From NCBI RefSeq assembly GCF_900009145.1, contig NZ_LN889812.1, forward strand, positions 220,650-284,649: a DNA stretch of 64,000 nucleotides. Direction: 5' to 3'. The position numbers and the translations under genes are program-made. Positions within the stretch are counted from its first letter, which is position 1. Each line of letters starts with the position of its first letter. This document shows, one piece after another, positions 27,296 to 42,076 of this stretch. The notes under the pieces were generated by a model. That model had not been told where the DNA came from and did not search any database. It worked only from the letters and a program-made list of their open reading frames with translations. The stretch comes from Planktothrix tepida PCC 9214 (GTDB lineage: Bacteria; Cyanobacteriota; Cyanobacteriia; Cyanobacteriales; Microcoleaceae).

Positions 27296-28306
27296 ATGCC
27301 TAGTCCTTCAGACTTTGGAATTAATCTTAGTTCTATTAACTATCAAGCGGCAGGTAATAAGATTGTTGCTGGTAACAATGATCCTACTTTTTGGTGTACT
27401 GAATTTGCTTATGGTCGTGCAATTGAAAAGGGATTATTTCAAAATAATCAAGGTTTCGGAGCCAAATACTTTGGTAATGCTGGCTACTGGGATGATAATT
27501 TGGGAGGATGGACTCGTCAACCCCAAACTAATAGTTTTGTGGTTTGGGATCCCGGGCAAGCGGGAGCCGGTTCTGTCGGTCATGTAGGTTTTGTGGAACG
27601 AGTTAATTCTGATGGTTCATTCACTTTATCAGAAGCCAACTGGGCGGGACAATATTTTAACTCTCGCACTGTATATCCTGGAACAACTGCATTTAATAGT
27701 GCGAAATTTGTACCGATAACAGGTGGAACAACTCCACCTCCAGGGGGAACTCCTACATCTGGCAACGATAATATTACCGGAGGTGCAGGTAACGACAATA
27801 TCAATAGTTTAGCTGGAAATGACACTGTATCAGGAGCAGCAGGAAATGATACCCTAAATGGTAATAGTGGTAACGATCAACTATTTGGCAATGATGGGAA
27901 TGATTCATTACTAGGTTGGACAGGAAACGATACCGTAACGGGTGGTAATGGTAACGATGTCTTAGATGCCTTTTATTACAGTGGTCTTGGTGGTAATGGA
28001 GAAATTGATTACTTAAGAGGAGATGCAGGTGTAGATACCTTTGTGATTGGAGATTATTACGGCAAAGGTTACTTAGGAAATGGTCATGCTGTCATTGAAG
28101 ATTTCAACTGGCGGGATGACTATATCAAAATCCAAGGTAGTTTAAGTCAATATGCCCTTAAGCCTGGCAATCTTTACGGCTATTCTGCTAATGATACTGC
28201 AATTGTTTTAAGCAGTAATAATAGTGAAGTATTAGCGATTGCTCGTAACGTATCCACAGCTAATAGTACAATCCGCTATTCTTCATCTGATTTTCTTTCA
28301 GCTTAA
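27296..28306 (+). CDS. CHAP-domain amidase with RTX calcium-binding repeats
   Basis: A 336-residue protein without a signal peptide. The N-terminal CHAP domain (~14-145), a Cys/His peptidoglycan amidase/endopeptidase fold, has nucleophile Cys34 in FWCTEFAYGRA, His96 in GSVGHVGFVE and an acidic/polar third site near LSEANW (~112). A proline/glycine linker (GGTTPPPGGTPTSGN) leads to RTX nonapeptides of GGxGNDxL type (~155-225) and a C-terminal RTX-associated tail. RTX repeats fold on binding Ca2+ outside the cell and normally mark type I secretion. A hydrolase acting on its own or other cells' walls is likely. AGGAG lies ~8 bases before the ATG. A terminator hairpin follows. Confidence 0.85.
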   Translation: MPSPSDFGINLSSINYQAAGNKIVAGNNDPTFWCTEFAYGRAIEKGLFQNNQGFGAKYFGNAGYWDDNLGGWTRQPQTNSFVVWDPGQAGAGSVGHVGFVERVNSDGSFTLSEANWAGQYFNSRTVYPGTTAFNSAKFVPITGGTTPPPGGTPTSGNDNITGGAGNDNINSLAGNDTVSGAAGNDTLNGNSGNDQLFGNDGNDSLLGWTGNDTVTGGNGNDVLDAFYYSGLGGNGEIDYLRGDAGVDTFVIGDYYGKGYLGNGHAVIEDFNWRDDYIKIQGSLSQYALKPGNLYGYSANDTAIVLSSNNSEVLAIARNVSTANSTIRYSSSDFLSA

Positions 28307-28316
28307 TTTTCTTTCT

Positions 28317-28354
28317 ATGGGGTGAATGATTTTTTATCAATCATCTCACCCCAT
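28317..28354 (+). terminator. Hairpin terminator after the CHAP-RTX gene
   Basis: ATGGGGTGAATGATT (28317-28331) pairs with AATCATCTCACCCCAT (28339-28354) with one bulge, ten bases after the stop codon at 28306. A weak T-rich run follows. Confidence 0.75.
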
Positions 28355-28453
28355 TTCTAAAAGCAACCTATGATTTGAGATAATTTTCCCCAAATGTATT
28401 AAAATCTGATTATTAAAGCTAATAACCCTAAGAAATCAATTACTCCTATTATA

Positions 28454-29857
28454 ATGTCAGTTAGTCTTAGAGCCTCACAATCAGGCCGAGTATCCATCGA
28501 GCAAGCCCGCAAAAAGAAAGGCTGGTCAGCTAATTCTTCAATGTGGTGTAGCTACGTTCCTACATCACCAGCTACCTTGAAACGATTTCGAGAAGGAAAA
28601 GCAATCAGCCAAGATGCTTTCATTAAACTCTGTGAAACTGTTGGTGTAAAGTGGGAGGATGTTGTCGATCATTCTAGTCCGACATCTTCTCAACCTGAAC
28701 AAGTTCCCGAATTTTTTCAATTTGATGAATCTTGGGTTGGTCGAGAACAACTCCTCACCGAATTAAAACAGAAAATAGAAGGTTGTTGTCGAGTTTTGAT
28801 TATTACAGGAATTACAGGAATTGGGAAAACAGCTTTAGCTGAAAAATTAGTCTTTGATTTACGGAAAGATTGGTTAAAAGATGACTGGACAAAATTTCAT
28901 TCAGAGAATTTAGATAATCAAAACCAAGCCTCAGATTTTGCTAGTGTTGCAGTTCGTTGGCTTGAAAAATGGGGACAGATTGTTACCTTAGAAGACCGTA
29001 AAAATACAGAACAAATCCTCCATCGTTTAGTCAATTTCTTGGTTAAAAATCGTTATCTTGTGGTTATGGATTCCCTAGAATTGATTATGAAAGGGAATGA
29101 AGACGAAGGCTGGAGTGATTTTGAAGATGAAGGGTGGGTTAAGTTTTTTCACGGTTTATTAGCGAGTTCTATTTGTCAAAGTCGCTTAATTCTCACGACT
29201 CAAGAATTACCCGGACAAATAGATTCTCGCTATAAAAATTTTTGGGATTCTCAACTTTTAAGTGGACTTGAAGCATCAGAACAACTAGCATTGTTTGAAA
29301 AGACAGGATTAGATATTGAACCTGCTTCTGGTCATCAACCTTATTTAGAGCGTATTGGTAAAGCGTATGAAGGTCATCCTTTAGCTTTAAGGGTTATTTC
29401 CGGTGAAATTGGTGACAAACCCTTTTTTGGTAATGTGATTGCTTACTGGAATACATACGGAAAGGAAATTGAAGAAGTAGAAAAAGCGATCGCAGAAGCT
29501 AAAGAACAAGGTATAATTCAAGGTGCGAATGACCAATGGAAATTAGACCGATATACTGGGAATCTCAGAAAAAGAGTCCGTTCTCGACTAGAAATTACCT
29601 TTAGTCGTTTAGAAAAAGATGCGTTTAATGCTTATCTTCTACTCTGTTCAGCTTCCATCTATCGCTGTGCTGTGACTCCTGATTATTGGTTAAGTTTATT
29701 AGAAGATGATTGTGAAGAAGAAGAACAAGAAATTGCTTTAGAAACATTGCGCGATCGCTTTCTTTTTGAAGATAGTGTAGAAAATAATCAATCTGTAATT
29801 AGACAGCATAATTTAATCCGCAGTATCGCCCTAGAATATCTGAAAAACATGGATTAA
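28454..29857 (+). CDS. NB-ARC (STAND) ATPase with N-terminal HTH-like domain
   Basis: A 467-residue protein. The N-terminal ~75 residues hold a compact helical domain with the pattern AS-x2-G-x3-I-x2-A-x5-W and LKRFREGKAISQDAF, like an XRE-type HTH and shared with the fusion protein at 24461. Then NB-ARC: WVGREQLLTELKQKI, Walker A GITGIGKTALAEKL (~124), Walker B YLVVMDSLELI, sensor SRLILTTQEL, and HPLALRVISGEI. A winged-helix part follows (LEITFSRLEKDAFNAYLLL). It stops 5 bases before a TPR-type gene on the same strand, mirroring the pair at 21196-23947. A recognition/response switch is inferred. Confidence 0.82.
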   Translation: MSVSLRASQSGRVSIEQARKKKGWSANSSMWCSYVPTSPATLKRFREGKAISQDAFIKLCETVGVKWEDVVDHSSPTSSQPEQVPEFFQFDESWVGREQLLTELKQKIEGCCRVLIITGITGIGKTALAEKLVFDLRKDWLKDDWTKFHSENLDNQNQASDFASVAVRWLEKWGQIVTLEDRKNTEQILHRLVNFLVKNRYLVVMDSLELIMKGNEDEGWSDFEDEGWVKFFHGLLASSICQSRLILTTQELPGQIDSRYKNFWDSQLLSGLEASEQLALFEKTGLDIEPASGHQPYLERIGKAYEGHPLALRVISGEIGDKPFFGNVIAYWNTYGKEIEEVEKAIAEAKEQGIIQGANDQWKLDRYTGNLRKRVRSRLEITFSRLEKDAFNAYLLLCSASIYRCAVTPDYWLSLLEDDCEEEEQEIALETLRDRFLFEDSVENNQSVIRQHNLIRSIALEYLKNMD

Positions 29858-29862
29858 CTCTG

Positions 29863-31197
29863 ATGACTCAACTCTTAAATCAAGCTTTATATCAAAACTC
29901 TATTGATTTGATTTTAGAACAATTAAATCTTGATTCTGCCTTTTTTAAAACCCTACCCCGTTTTCAACGGATGAATTATAAAGCTACGGTTAGGTTTTTG
30001 AGTGACTATAAAACTCATTCAGATGAACAATCTTCACAAAAAGTCAACAATAGCTTATACGCTTTACATCACCTGTGTACAATTCCCGAATGGGTACTAA
30101 CTGATTCTACTATAATCACTATTTTTGAACTTCCTATTGCTATTAATCCTTCTACGACTAATCTATTACTCCCTTTATCTGAATATCTATCTTTCAAAGG
30201 TTCTTATCAAACTTTACTGGGGGTCACTCAAGAAATTATAGATTCATTAAAAACCAGTAGCAAGGTTTTAAATGATATTTTACTTTTAAAAGCTATAACG
30301 TTAAGTAGTTTAAATCAAAATCCGACACAGGTTTTTCAGATTCTTGAAGAAATTTCTGCTACATCCCATCCTCAATCTTTACAACATATAAAAGCAAATT
30401 GCCATTTAGCAATGTATCAAGTTTCCTTGGGAAATTATCAAGATGGAATCAGGAACTTGCAAAAATGGTTAGTGATTATTGATGAAAATTTGAAGCATCA
30501 AAATCTAGCTCAATCAGATTTTCAGCTTGATGATATTAAAACGGGAATGCTTGAGATTTTGGCTTATTATGAAATGAATGCTAGTCATTTTGATCAAGCT
30601 TTAGAAATTTATGAGCAAGTTATTAGCCTCAGAAAAGAACGGGGATTAATTCATCGAATAATTACTCCACAAGTGCATCAAGGCATTATTTTACGGAGAA
30701 AAGGACAGTATGACCAAGGAATTAAAATTTTGCAAAATGCTCAAGAAAAAGCGCAACAAATTAACGATATTCAAGCTCAAGTGTTTATTGCTCATCATTT
30801 AGGTTATATCTATCTTAACCAAAGAAATTTGACAGAAGCAAAAAAATTAGCAACAATAGCCTTTGAAGGGTATAAAAAATTAGATGATTTCCGAGGAATT
30901 TCTGATTGTTATGAACAATTAGGTCTGATTAATCTAGCAGAAAATGATGGTGAAACGGCTATCCAAAATTTTAAAATAGCACTAGAAATTAGACAAACCA
31001 TTTTTAACTTGCATGGAACAGCTAGTTGTTTATTGGATTTAGCTTTAGCTTATTGGTATCAAAAACAAATTCTGAAATCCTTTTTCTTCTTAATTAAAGG
31101 CTTTCAATCCTATGCTCAAGTTGGAATTTTAAATGGCGTTAGATTCAGGCGAATGCTAAAAATAGCTTATACTTGGATTCTGGGTAGACCAAACTAA
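29863..31197 (+). CDS. TPR protein, partner of the NB-ARC ATPase at 28454
   Basis: A 444-residue soluble helical protein. TPR units are clear from ~140 onwards (YQVSLGNYQDGIRNLQKW, ASHFDQALEIYEQVISLRKE, GIILRRKGQYDQGIKILQNA, LGYIYLNQRNLTEAKKLA, INLAENDGETAIQNFKIALE). It starts 5 bases after the STAND stop, so it is almost surely co-transcribed. Separate ATPase and repeat polypeptides suggest that the sensor module acts in trans. The N-terminal ~130 residues are helical but not recognisable. Confidence 0.75.
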   Translation: MTQLLNQALYQNSIDLILEQLNLDSAFFKTLPRFQRMNYKATVRFLSDYKTHSDEQSSQKVNNSLYALHHLCTIPEWVLTDSTIITIFELPIAINPSTTNLLLPLSEYLSFKGSYQTLLGVTQEIIDSLKTSSKVLNDILLLKAITLSSLNQNPTQVFQILEEISATSHPQSLQHIKANCHLAMYQVSLGNYQDGIRNLQKWLVIIDENLKHQNLAQSDFQLDDIKTGMLEILAYYEMNASHFDQALEIYEQVISLRKERGLIHRIITPQVHQGIILRRKGQYDQGIKILQNAQEKAQQINDIQAQVFIAHHLGYIYLNQRNLTEAKKLATIAFEGYKKLDDFRGISDCYEQLGLINLAENDGETAIQNFKIALEIRQTIFNLHGTASCLLDLALAYWYQKQILKSFFFLIKGFQSYAQVGILNGVRFRRMLKIAYTWILGRPN

Positions 31198-31216
31198 AAA
31201 ATCTAAGGAAATCAAT

Positions 31217-31738
31217 ATGAAAATAGGAATTGTTTGTGGCTATGGTAATATTGTAGATGATAACTTAAAAAATTATATTGATTTGGTAATTTTTTATATT
31301 ACGGAGGATAAGATAGATAAATTAATTCTTAGTGGGGGATGTAGTTTTACAGGATCAAATATTTCTGAAGCTCAATTAATGAAAGAATTAATCAGAACTA
31401 AAATATTAGATATAGATATATGTTTAGAAGAAGAATCTTTAACAACTTTACACAATTTATTATATTCAAAGCGATTTTTAGATAATCTGGAATATTATCA
31501 AATTCAAGCTATTTATATATACTGTGATCAAGTTCGTTATTTTAAAATAAATTGTTTAGCTAAAATCATTTTTAGAGATGATCCAGTCAAAATAATTAAA
31601 TTACAAAGAAAAGAAAAACCCTTGATTTATTTAGCACAAATTCCCTCTCTATTTATTCAATGCTTAGGAGCAATTTTTCCTAATATTGAAAAACACATTT
31701 TAATCAACAAGAAAAAATGGATTCAAAAATATAGATAG
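31217..31738 (+). CDS. YdcF/SanA/ElyC-like DUF218 protein
   Basis: A 173-residue protein with the DUF218 pattern: LILSGGCSFTGSNISEAQLM, then ICLEEESLTTLHNLLYS, equivalent to the conserved GG...SEA...E..S..T..N motif. DUF218 proteins include SanA and ElyC, linked to envelope integrity. Unlike those, no N-terminal membrane helix is present. It follows the TPR gene by 19 bases, so it may be the third gene of this STAND operon. Whether it is an effector is not known. Confidence 0.65.
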   Translation: MKIGIVCGYGNIVDDNLKNYIDLVIFYITEDKIDKLILSGGCSFTGSNISEAQLMKELIRTKILDIDICLEEESLTTLHNLLYSKRFLDNLEYYQIQAIYIYCDQVRYFKINCLAKIIFRDDPVKIIKLQRKEKPLIYLAQIPSLFIQCLGAIFPNIEKHILINKKKWIQKYR

Positions 31739-31870
31739 GAGTAATAACTCCCAGATACAGCTTGTGTCAGTGTTGTCGGTATAGAATCGGGACAAAAGAA
31801 TACATCAATGAACTGTGGAATGTCATCTATATTATAATAACTTTGATTCTGATCTCAATCCAATTTTGTC

Positions 31871-32461
31871 ATGACTCATTCCACTGATATTATCAAACTA
31901 GCGCAATTAATGGCGGCTGACTTCAGTAACCAAGCGCAAGCCTTTGAAAACCCGCCTTTTTTTGCCCATATTCGGGTTTGTATGCGTCCCTTACCTGTCG
32001 CCTTATTAGACGGTGTTAGCTTGTATTTAGAACAAGCCTATGATATTAACTTAAAACAACCCTATCGTGTGCGGGTGTTGAAATTAGTCGATAAACAAAA
32101 TCACATTGAAATTGAGAATTATGTGATTGAAAACGAGCAGGAATTTTATGGTGCTTCCCGTGAACCCGCACGACTACAACAGTTAACAAAAGACCGTTTG
32201 AAAAAAATGGAAAGATGTTCTTTTATTACCCATTGGACAGGACATAGTTTTAAAGGAGAAGTCGAACCAGGTAAAGGATGTATAGTGGAACGCAAAGGAA
32301 ACGTCACCTATCTAGCGAGTGAATTTGAAATTGATGAACATCGCTTTATTAGTCACGACCGAGGACACGACCCCAAAACCGATGAACAACTATGGGGTGC
32401 CTTAGCAGGGCCATTTGAATTTGTGCGCTGGACAAGTTTTGCGGACGAGGTAAAAATTTGA
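31871..32461 (+). CDS. cpcT: Phycobiliprotein lyase CpcT/CpeT family
   Basis: A 196-residue protein of the CpcT/CpeT chromophore lyase family, which attaches phycocyanobilin to Cys155 of β-phycocyanin. Conserved segments are LAQLMAADFSNQAQAFENPP, FFAHIRVCMRPLP, YLEQAYD...QPYRVRVLKL, FYGASREPARLQQL and GCIVERKGNVTYL. The length equals that of other family members. It sits just upstream of sqdB on the same strand (about 58 bases), linking two thylakoid functions, though no direct partnership is known. It is one of the clearest indicators that the organism carries phycobilisomes. Confidence 0.9.
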   Translation: MTHSTDIIKLAQLMAADFSNQAQAFENPPFFAHIRVCMRPLPVALLDGVSLYLEQAYDINLKQPYRVRVLKLVDKQNHIEIENYVIENEQEFYGASREPARLQQLTKDRLKKMERCSFITHWTGHSFKGEVEPGKGCIVERKGNVTYLASEFEIDEHRFISHDRGHDPKTDEQLWGALAGPFEFVRWTSFADEVKI

Positions 32462-32477
32462 TCCCCTTTCCTGATAA

Positions 32478-33677
<1,200 letters not shown>

Positions 33678-33690
33678 TTTAGGATCATGT

Positions 33691-33724
33691 TTACTGTAGA
33701 GAAAGCTTAGGTTCTCTACAGTAA
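33691..33724 (+). terminator. Hairpin terminator after sqdB
   Basis: TTACTGTAGAGA (33691-33702) and TCTCTACAGTAA (33713-33724) form a perfect 12-base stem with a 10-base loop, 14 bases after the sqdB stop. A T-rich stretch (GGGTTTTGT) follows a little further on. Confidence 0.75.
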
Positions 33725-33774
33725 GCTTTGGGTTTTGTAAAGTGTTATGATAGACTGAATCGGGAGGGTCGTGA

Positions 33775-34203
33775 TTGACGTTTAAGTATCAAGAACATAT
33801 TAATGAACTTTCTAATTGTCCACCTACAGATTATCAACCCATAGAAATGACAGCTTATCGGTTTGTATTTGAGGAAAATCAGGAACAGTCAGAAAATAGT
33901 TTTTTACCTGTTTTGATCATAAAACCTCACCGAAAATTTAATACACCTCAACAATGTTGTCAAGGTTATGCTCTGTCATTATTTAATACTCAAAACCATG
34001 CAGAACAACGCTATAATCAGCTAAGAAAAAACCGACCTAATATCAGTCAAACATTAGGAACTCATCTTGCAAAAGGAATCATTGACAAGACAGATGGTAT
34101 TGCTTCATCAGTCGATCAAAAAGGACATTTTAGTCTTCATGAATTTCAACATACAGACTTATCGCAAAAATTTGAAATTATTACTCCATTAGAGACAAGT
34201 TAA
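33775..34203 (+). CDS. Unidentified protein, 142 residues
   Basis: No family recognised. The protein is soluble and polar, with no signal peptide or membrane segment. The start is TTG at 33775, supported by GGGAGGG at 33762-33768, six bases upstream. No ATG start lies near it in frame. The central part reads FLPVLIIKPHRKFNTPQQCC and ALSLFNTQNHAEQRYNQL, with a Cys pair at ~63-64. It is followed after 4 bases by another unknown gene, so the pair forms a small operon between sqdB and the coiled-coil gene. Confidence 0.6.
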   Translation: MTFKYQEHINELSNCPPTDYQPIEMTAYRFVFEENQEQSENSFLPVLIIKPHRKFNTPQQCCQGYALSLFNTQNHAEQRYNQLRKNRPNISQTLGTHLAKGIIDKTDGIASSVDQKGHFSLHEFQHTDLSQKFEIITPLETS

Positions 34204-34207
34204 GCTT

Positions 34208-34684
34208 ATGAATCTTTTAAATGGTTGTTCTTTAAATAAATTTCCACTTCATCTTCAGTATGTGGCTGATCTGATTTATTTTGATGGGCCATTATTATCA
34301 TTATTTGAAAATCAATCTGGAGAAAGCTATCTTTACTGTTGGTCTGATGTTAATGCTGTTTATAACAGATGGCTAGTTTTTCGAGTAACTAAAAATTCTC
34401 TGCAAAATTATCTACAGGGTCAAGTTTCTTTAAGAGATTTAATTTTAAATCCTGTTGATGGTTTTCATTATGCGATTGATATTGATAATGATTTAGAAGT
34501 TAAAAATACTTTTTGGGTACTTCCTGAGAATTTACCGGATTCTTATGTCCCCGAAGAAGACTCTTATCATGATCCTTCATTATTAAATCCTGAACGAGGT
34601 GAAGAAGATATTAAATTAATTAAAAATTTAATTATTCCTAAAAAAGGTAATCAAGTGGTAGTCCTTACTTCAGAGAAACTTTAG
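34208..34684 (+). CDS. Unidentified protein, 158 residues
   Basis: No family recognised. A soluble acidic protein that reads like one α/β domain: LHLQYVADLIYFDGPLLSLF, SGESYLYCWSDVNAVYNRWL, LIFRVTK-like strand, then ENLPDSYVPEEDSYHDPS. The composition (YFDGPLLSLFEN, RDLILNPVDG) resembles proteins dubbed SMI1/immunity-like or DUF6575-type in general shape, but I cannot assign it. It follows the 142-residue gene by 4 bases and precedes the coiled-coil gene by 116 bases. Confidence 0.55.
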   Translation: MNLLNGCSLNKFPLHLQYVADLIYFDGPLLSLFENQSGESYLYCWSDVNAVYNRWLVFRVTKNSLQNYLQGQVSLRDLILNPVDGFHYAIDIDNDLEVKNTFWVLPENLPDSYVPEEDSYHDPSLLNPERGEEDIKLIKNLIIPKKGNQVVVLTSEKL

Positions 34685-34800
34685 ATATTGTTTTAGGAAT
34701 TCTCGCTGAAAATGAGATACTTTTAACTTTCTACTAAAGAAAATATTATGGTAAATTACAGTTAGATAAGTATTCATCCGACTAGCCAGGAGGTATAATA

Positions 34801-36771
34801 ATGGATGTTGTCAAAGTTTTAAGCTTAAAAAATCAGCTAATTAATATCGTAGAAAAAATACAATTATCTCTTAGCAGTTCTGAACTTGACTCTTCTAATA
34901 TTTTGCAATTTATACAAGAAATTAAACCCGATTTAAAAACCATAAATACTAAAATCAACGACGAGAAAAGAAATCATTCAGTTTTTGGTGCGCTTGATCA
35001 GTTATCGTTCATGGATGCTAATCAAGATACTGCAAAACAAGAGAAAATTCAATATGCTAAACGCCTAGATTTGATGAATCAGATTGCTATTGATAGCGGG
35101 TTATTATTGAATCTTGTTGAGTTACTAGAATATTACTTTGATTCTGAACAATATCCCGTGATTAAAAATGCTCTCTGCTATTTAGTCGATATTATTTTAA
35201 TCGAATTAAACAACTGGACAGATGAGAACGATAGTAGAGAATTTATAGAAAAATATGATTGGAGTCGCTTAATTGATTCTTTAATGCAGTTTGAACAATC
35301 CCTTAATTTAACCTCTGCTAATCCTTTAATTACTCAATCTGAAATTAATATTAATTCAATTTTTGCTCATTTGCAAACTTATCGCTTGCGTTTAAATGAA
35401 CAGTATGAACAATTAATTCAAACTTCCCTTGAGTTACAGCGTCAGCAAGAAGCAGAATTACAACGTCAACAGGAATTAGAATTACAGCGTCAACAGGAAG
35501 AAGAATTACAGCGTCAACAGGAAGAAGAATTACAACGTCAACGGGAATTAGAATTACAACGTCAACGGGAATTAGAATTACAACGTCAACAGGAATTAGA
35601 ATTACAACGTCAGCAAGAATTAGAATTACAACGTCAACAAGAATTAGAATTACAGCGTCAGCAAGAATTAGAATTACAACGTCAACAAGAGTCAGAATTA
35701 CAGCGTCAACAGGAATTAGAATTACAACGTCAACAGGAATTAGAATTACAACGTCAACAAGAGTCAGAATTACAACGCCAGCAAAAAGCAGAATTAAAGC
35801 GTCAACAGGAAGCAGAGTTAAAGCGTCAACGGGAATTAGAATTACAGCGTCAACAACAGGAAGAATTACAACGCCAGCAAGAAGCAGAATTACAGCGTCA
35901 ACGGGAATTAGAATTACAGCGTCAACAACAGGAAGAATTACAACGTCAACGGGAAGAAGAATTACAACGTCAACAAGAAGCAGAATTAAAGCGTCAACAA
36001 GAAGCAGAATTACAGCGTCAGCAACAGGAAGAATTAAAACGTCAACGGGAAGAAGAATTACAACGTCAACAAGAAGCAGAATTAAAGCGTCAACGGGAAG
36101 AAGAATTACAACGTCAGCAACAGGAAGAATTGCGACATCAACGCGAAGCTGAATTAAAACAGAAAAAGGAAAAAGAAATTCGTCAGTTAATGATAATTGT
36201 TGCTGCTGTAATCTTATTAGGAGGACTTGGACTGTTAATTTTTAATCCTTTTAAGTCTAAGCAAGAAAATCCAAATATTTTGGCTTCAGAAACTCCTCAA
36301 AGTCGTTTAGATACGGCTGAAAAGTTAGCAGTAGAAGCATCCAAACTCATTGAAAATCCTCCCCATCCTTTAACGGTTTGGCAACAAGCTCAAACTCAAT
36401 TGCAAGATGCTATTCAACTATTAGAAGCAATACCTAAAAATTATTCTGACTCTGAAAAAATCAACCAAAAATTACAAATTTATCAAAAAGATTATAACTC
36501 CATTAGCCAAATTTTAAATAAAGAACAAAAAGCAACAAATGATTTAGAATCTGCTAAAAAACTTGCTATGGAAGCATCAGTTATGCTGCAAAATCCTCCA
36601 GAATCTCTGAGTGTTTGGCAGGAATCAGAACAAAAATGGAAACAATCTATTAATTTACTTGAATCTATTCCTAAAGATTCTTTTATTTATCCTGAAAGTC
36701 AAGATCGACTAAAAATTTATCGAACAAATCATGAAGCAGTAGCCCAAAAAAACCAGCAGAAAAATCAATAA
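34801..36771 (+). CDS. Coiled-coil membrane protein with 30 octapeptide repeats
   Basis: A 656-residue protein. Residues 1-205 form a helical N-terminal domain I do not recognise. Residues ~212-451 are 30 perfect-length octapeptides of consensus LQRQQELE, so highly charged and Gln/Glu/Arg-rich that a long single α-helix or coiled coil is expected. One membrane helix follows (LMIIVAAVILLGGLGLLIF, ~462-480). The C-terminal ~150 residues hold two copies of LAxEASxxLxNPPxxLxVWQ...LLExIPKxS, a motif seen in many cyanobacterial proteins. A strong AGGAGG (34788-34793) precedes the ATG. A structural or envelope-linking role is inferred. Confidence 0.75.
   Translation: MDVVKVLSLKNQLINIVEKIQLSLSSSELDSSNILQFIQEIKPDLKTINTKINDEKRNHSVFGALDQLSFMDANQDTAKQEKIQYAKRLDLMNQIAIDSGLLLNLVELLEYYFDSEQYPVIKNALCYLVDIILIELNNWTDENDSREFIEKYDWSRLIDSLMQFEQSLNLTSANPLITQSEININSIFAHLQTYRLRLNEQYEQLIQTSLELQRQQEAELQRQQELELQRQQEEELQRQQEEELQRQRELELQRQRELELQRQQELELQRQQELELQRQQELELQRQQELELQRQQESELQRQQELELQRQQELELQRQQESELQRQQKAELKRQQEAELKRQRELELQRQQQEELQRQQEAELQRQRELELQRQQQEELQRQREEELQRQQEAELKRQQEAELQRQQQEELKRQREEELQRQQEAELKRQREEELQRQQQEELRHQREAELKQKKEKEIRQLMIIVAAVILLGGLGLLIFNPFKSKQENPNILASETPQSRLDTAEKLAVEASKLIENPPHPLTVWQQAQTQLQDAIQLLEAIPKNYSDSEKINQKLQIYQKDYNSISQILNKEQKATNDLESAKKLAMEASVMLQNPPESLSVWQESEQKWKQSINLLESIPKDSFIYPESQDRLKIYRTNHEAVAQKNQQKNQ
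35434..36153 (+). repeat. 30 tandem 24-base coding repeats
   Basis: Thirty consecutive 24-base units (consensus TTACAACGTCAACAGGAATTAGAA, shortened here to its octapeptide LQRQQELE) lie in one frame within the coiled-coil gene. Many neighbouring units are nearly identical at the DNA level, so recent expansion by slippage or unequal crossover is likely. Copy number should vary between strains. Confidence 0.95.
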
Positions 36772-36852
36772 TCAGACCCTATTAACCCTCACAGGGATTC
36801 CTTTTTCCGTTCAGAAAACTTTTTTTTGAGCTTCTATATTTTCATTTTTGAA

Positions 36853-41945
<5,093 letters not shown>

Positions 41946-42076
41946 AAAAATATTCTTTATTTATTGCTTGAGAATTGTTAGTAATAACCATAGTGGCAGC
42001 TAGGAGAATAGCTGAATTAGGATTTTACCACTTCTAGCAATATTGGAGCGATGCCTCGTGAACTACCCACACTTCT

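Noticed and set aside
35434-36153. Regularly spaced 24-base repeats, possible CRISPR array
   Set aside because: The units are directly contiguous with no spacers and lie in one open frame encoding LQRQQELE octapeptides, so they are coding repeats.
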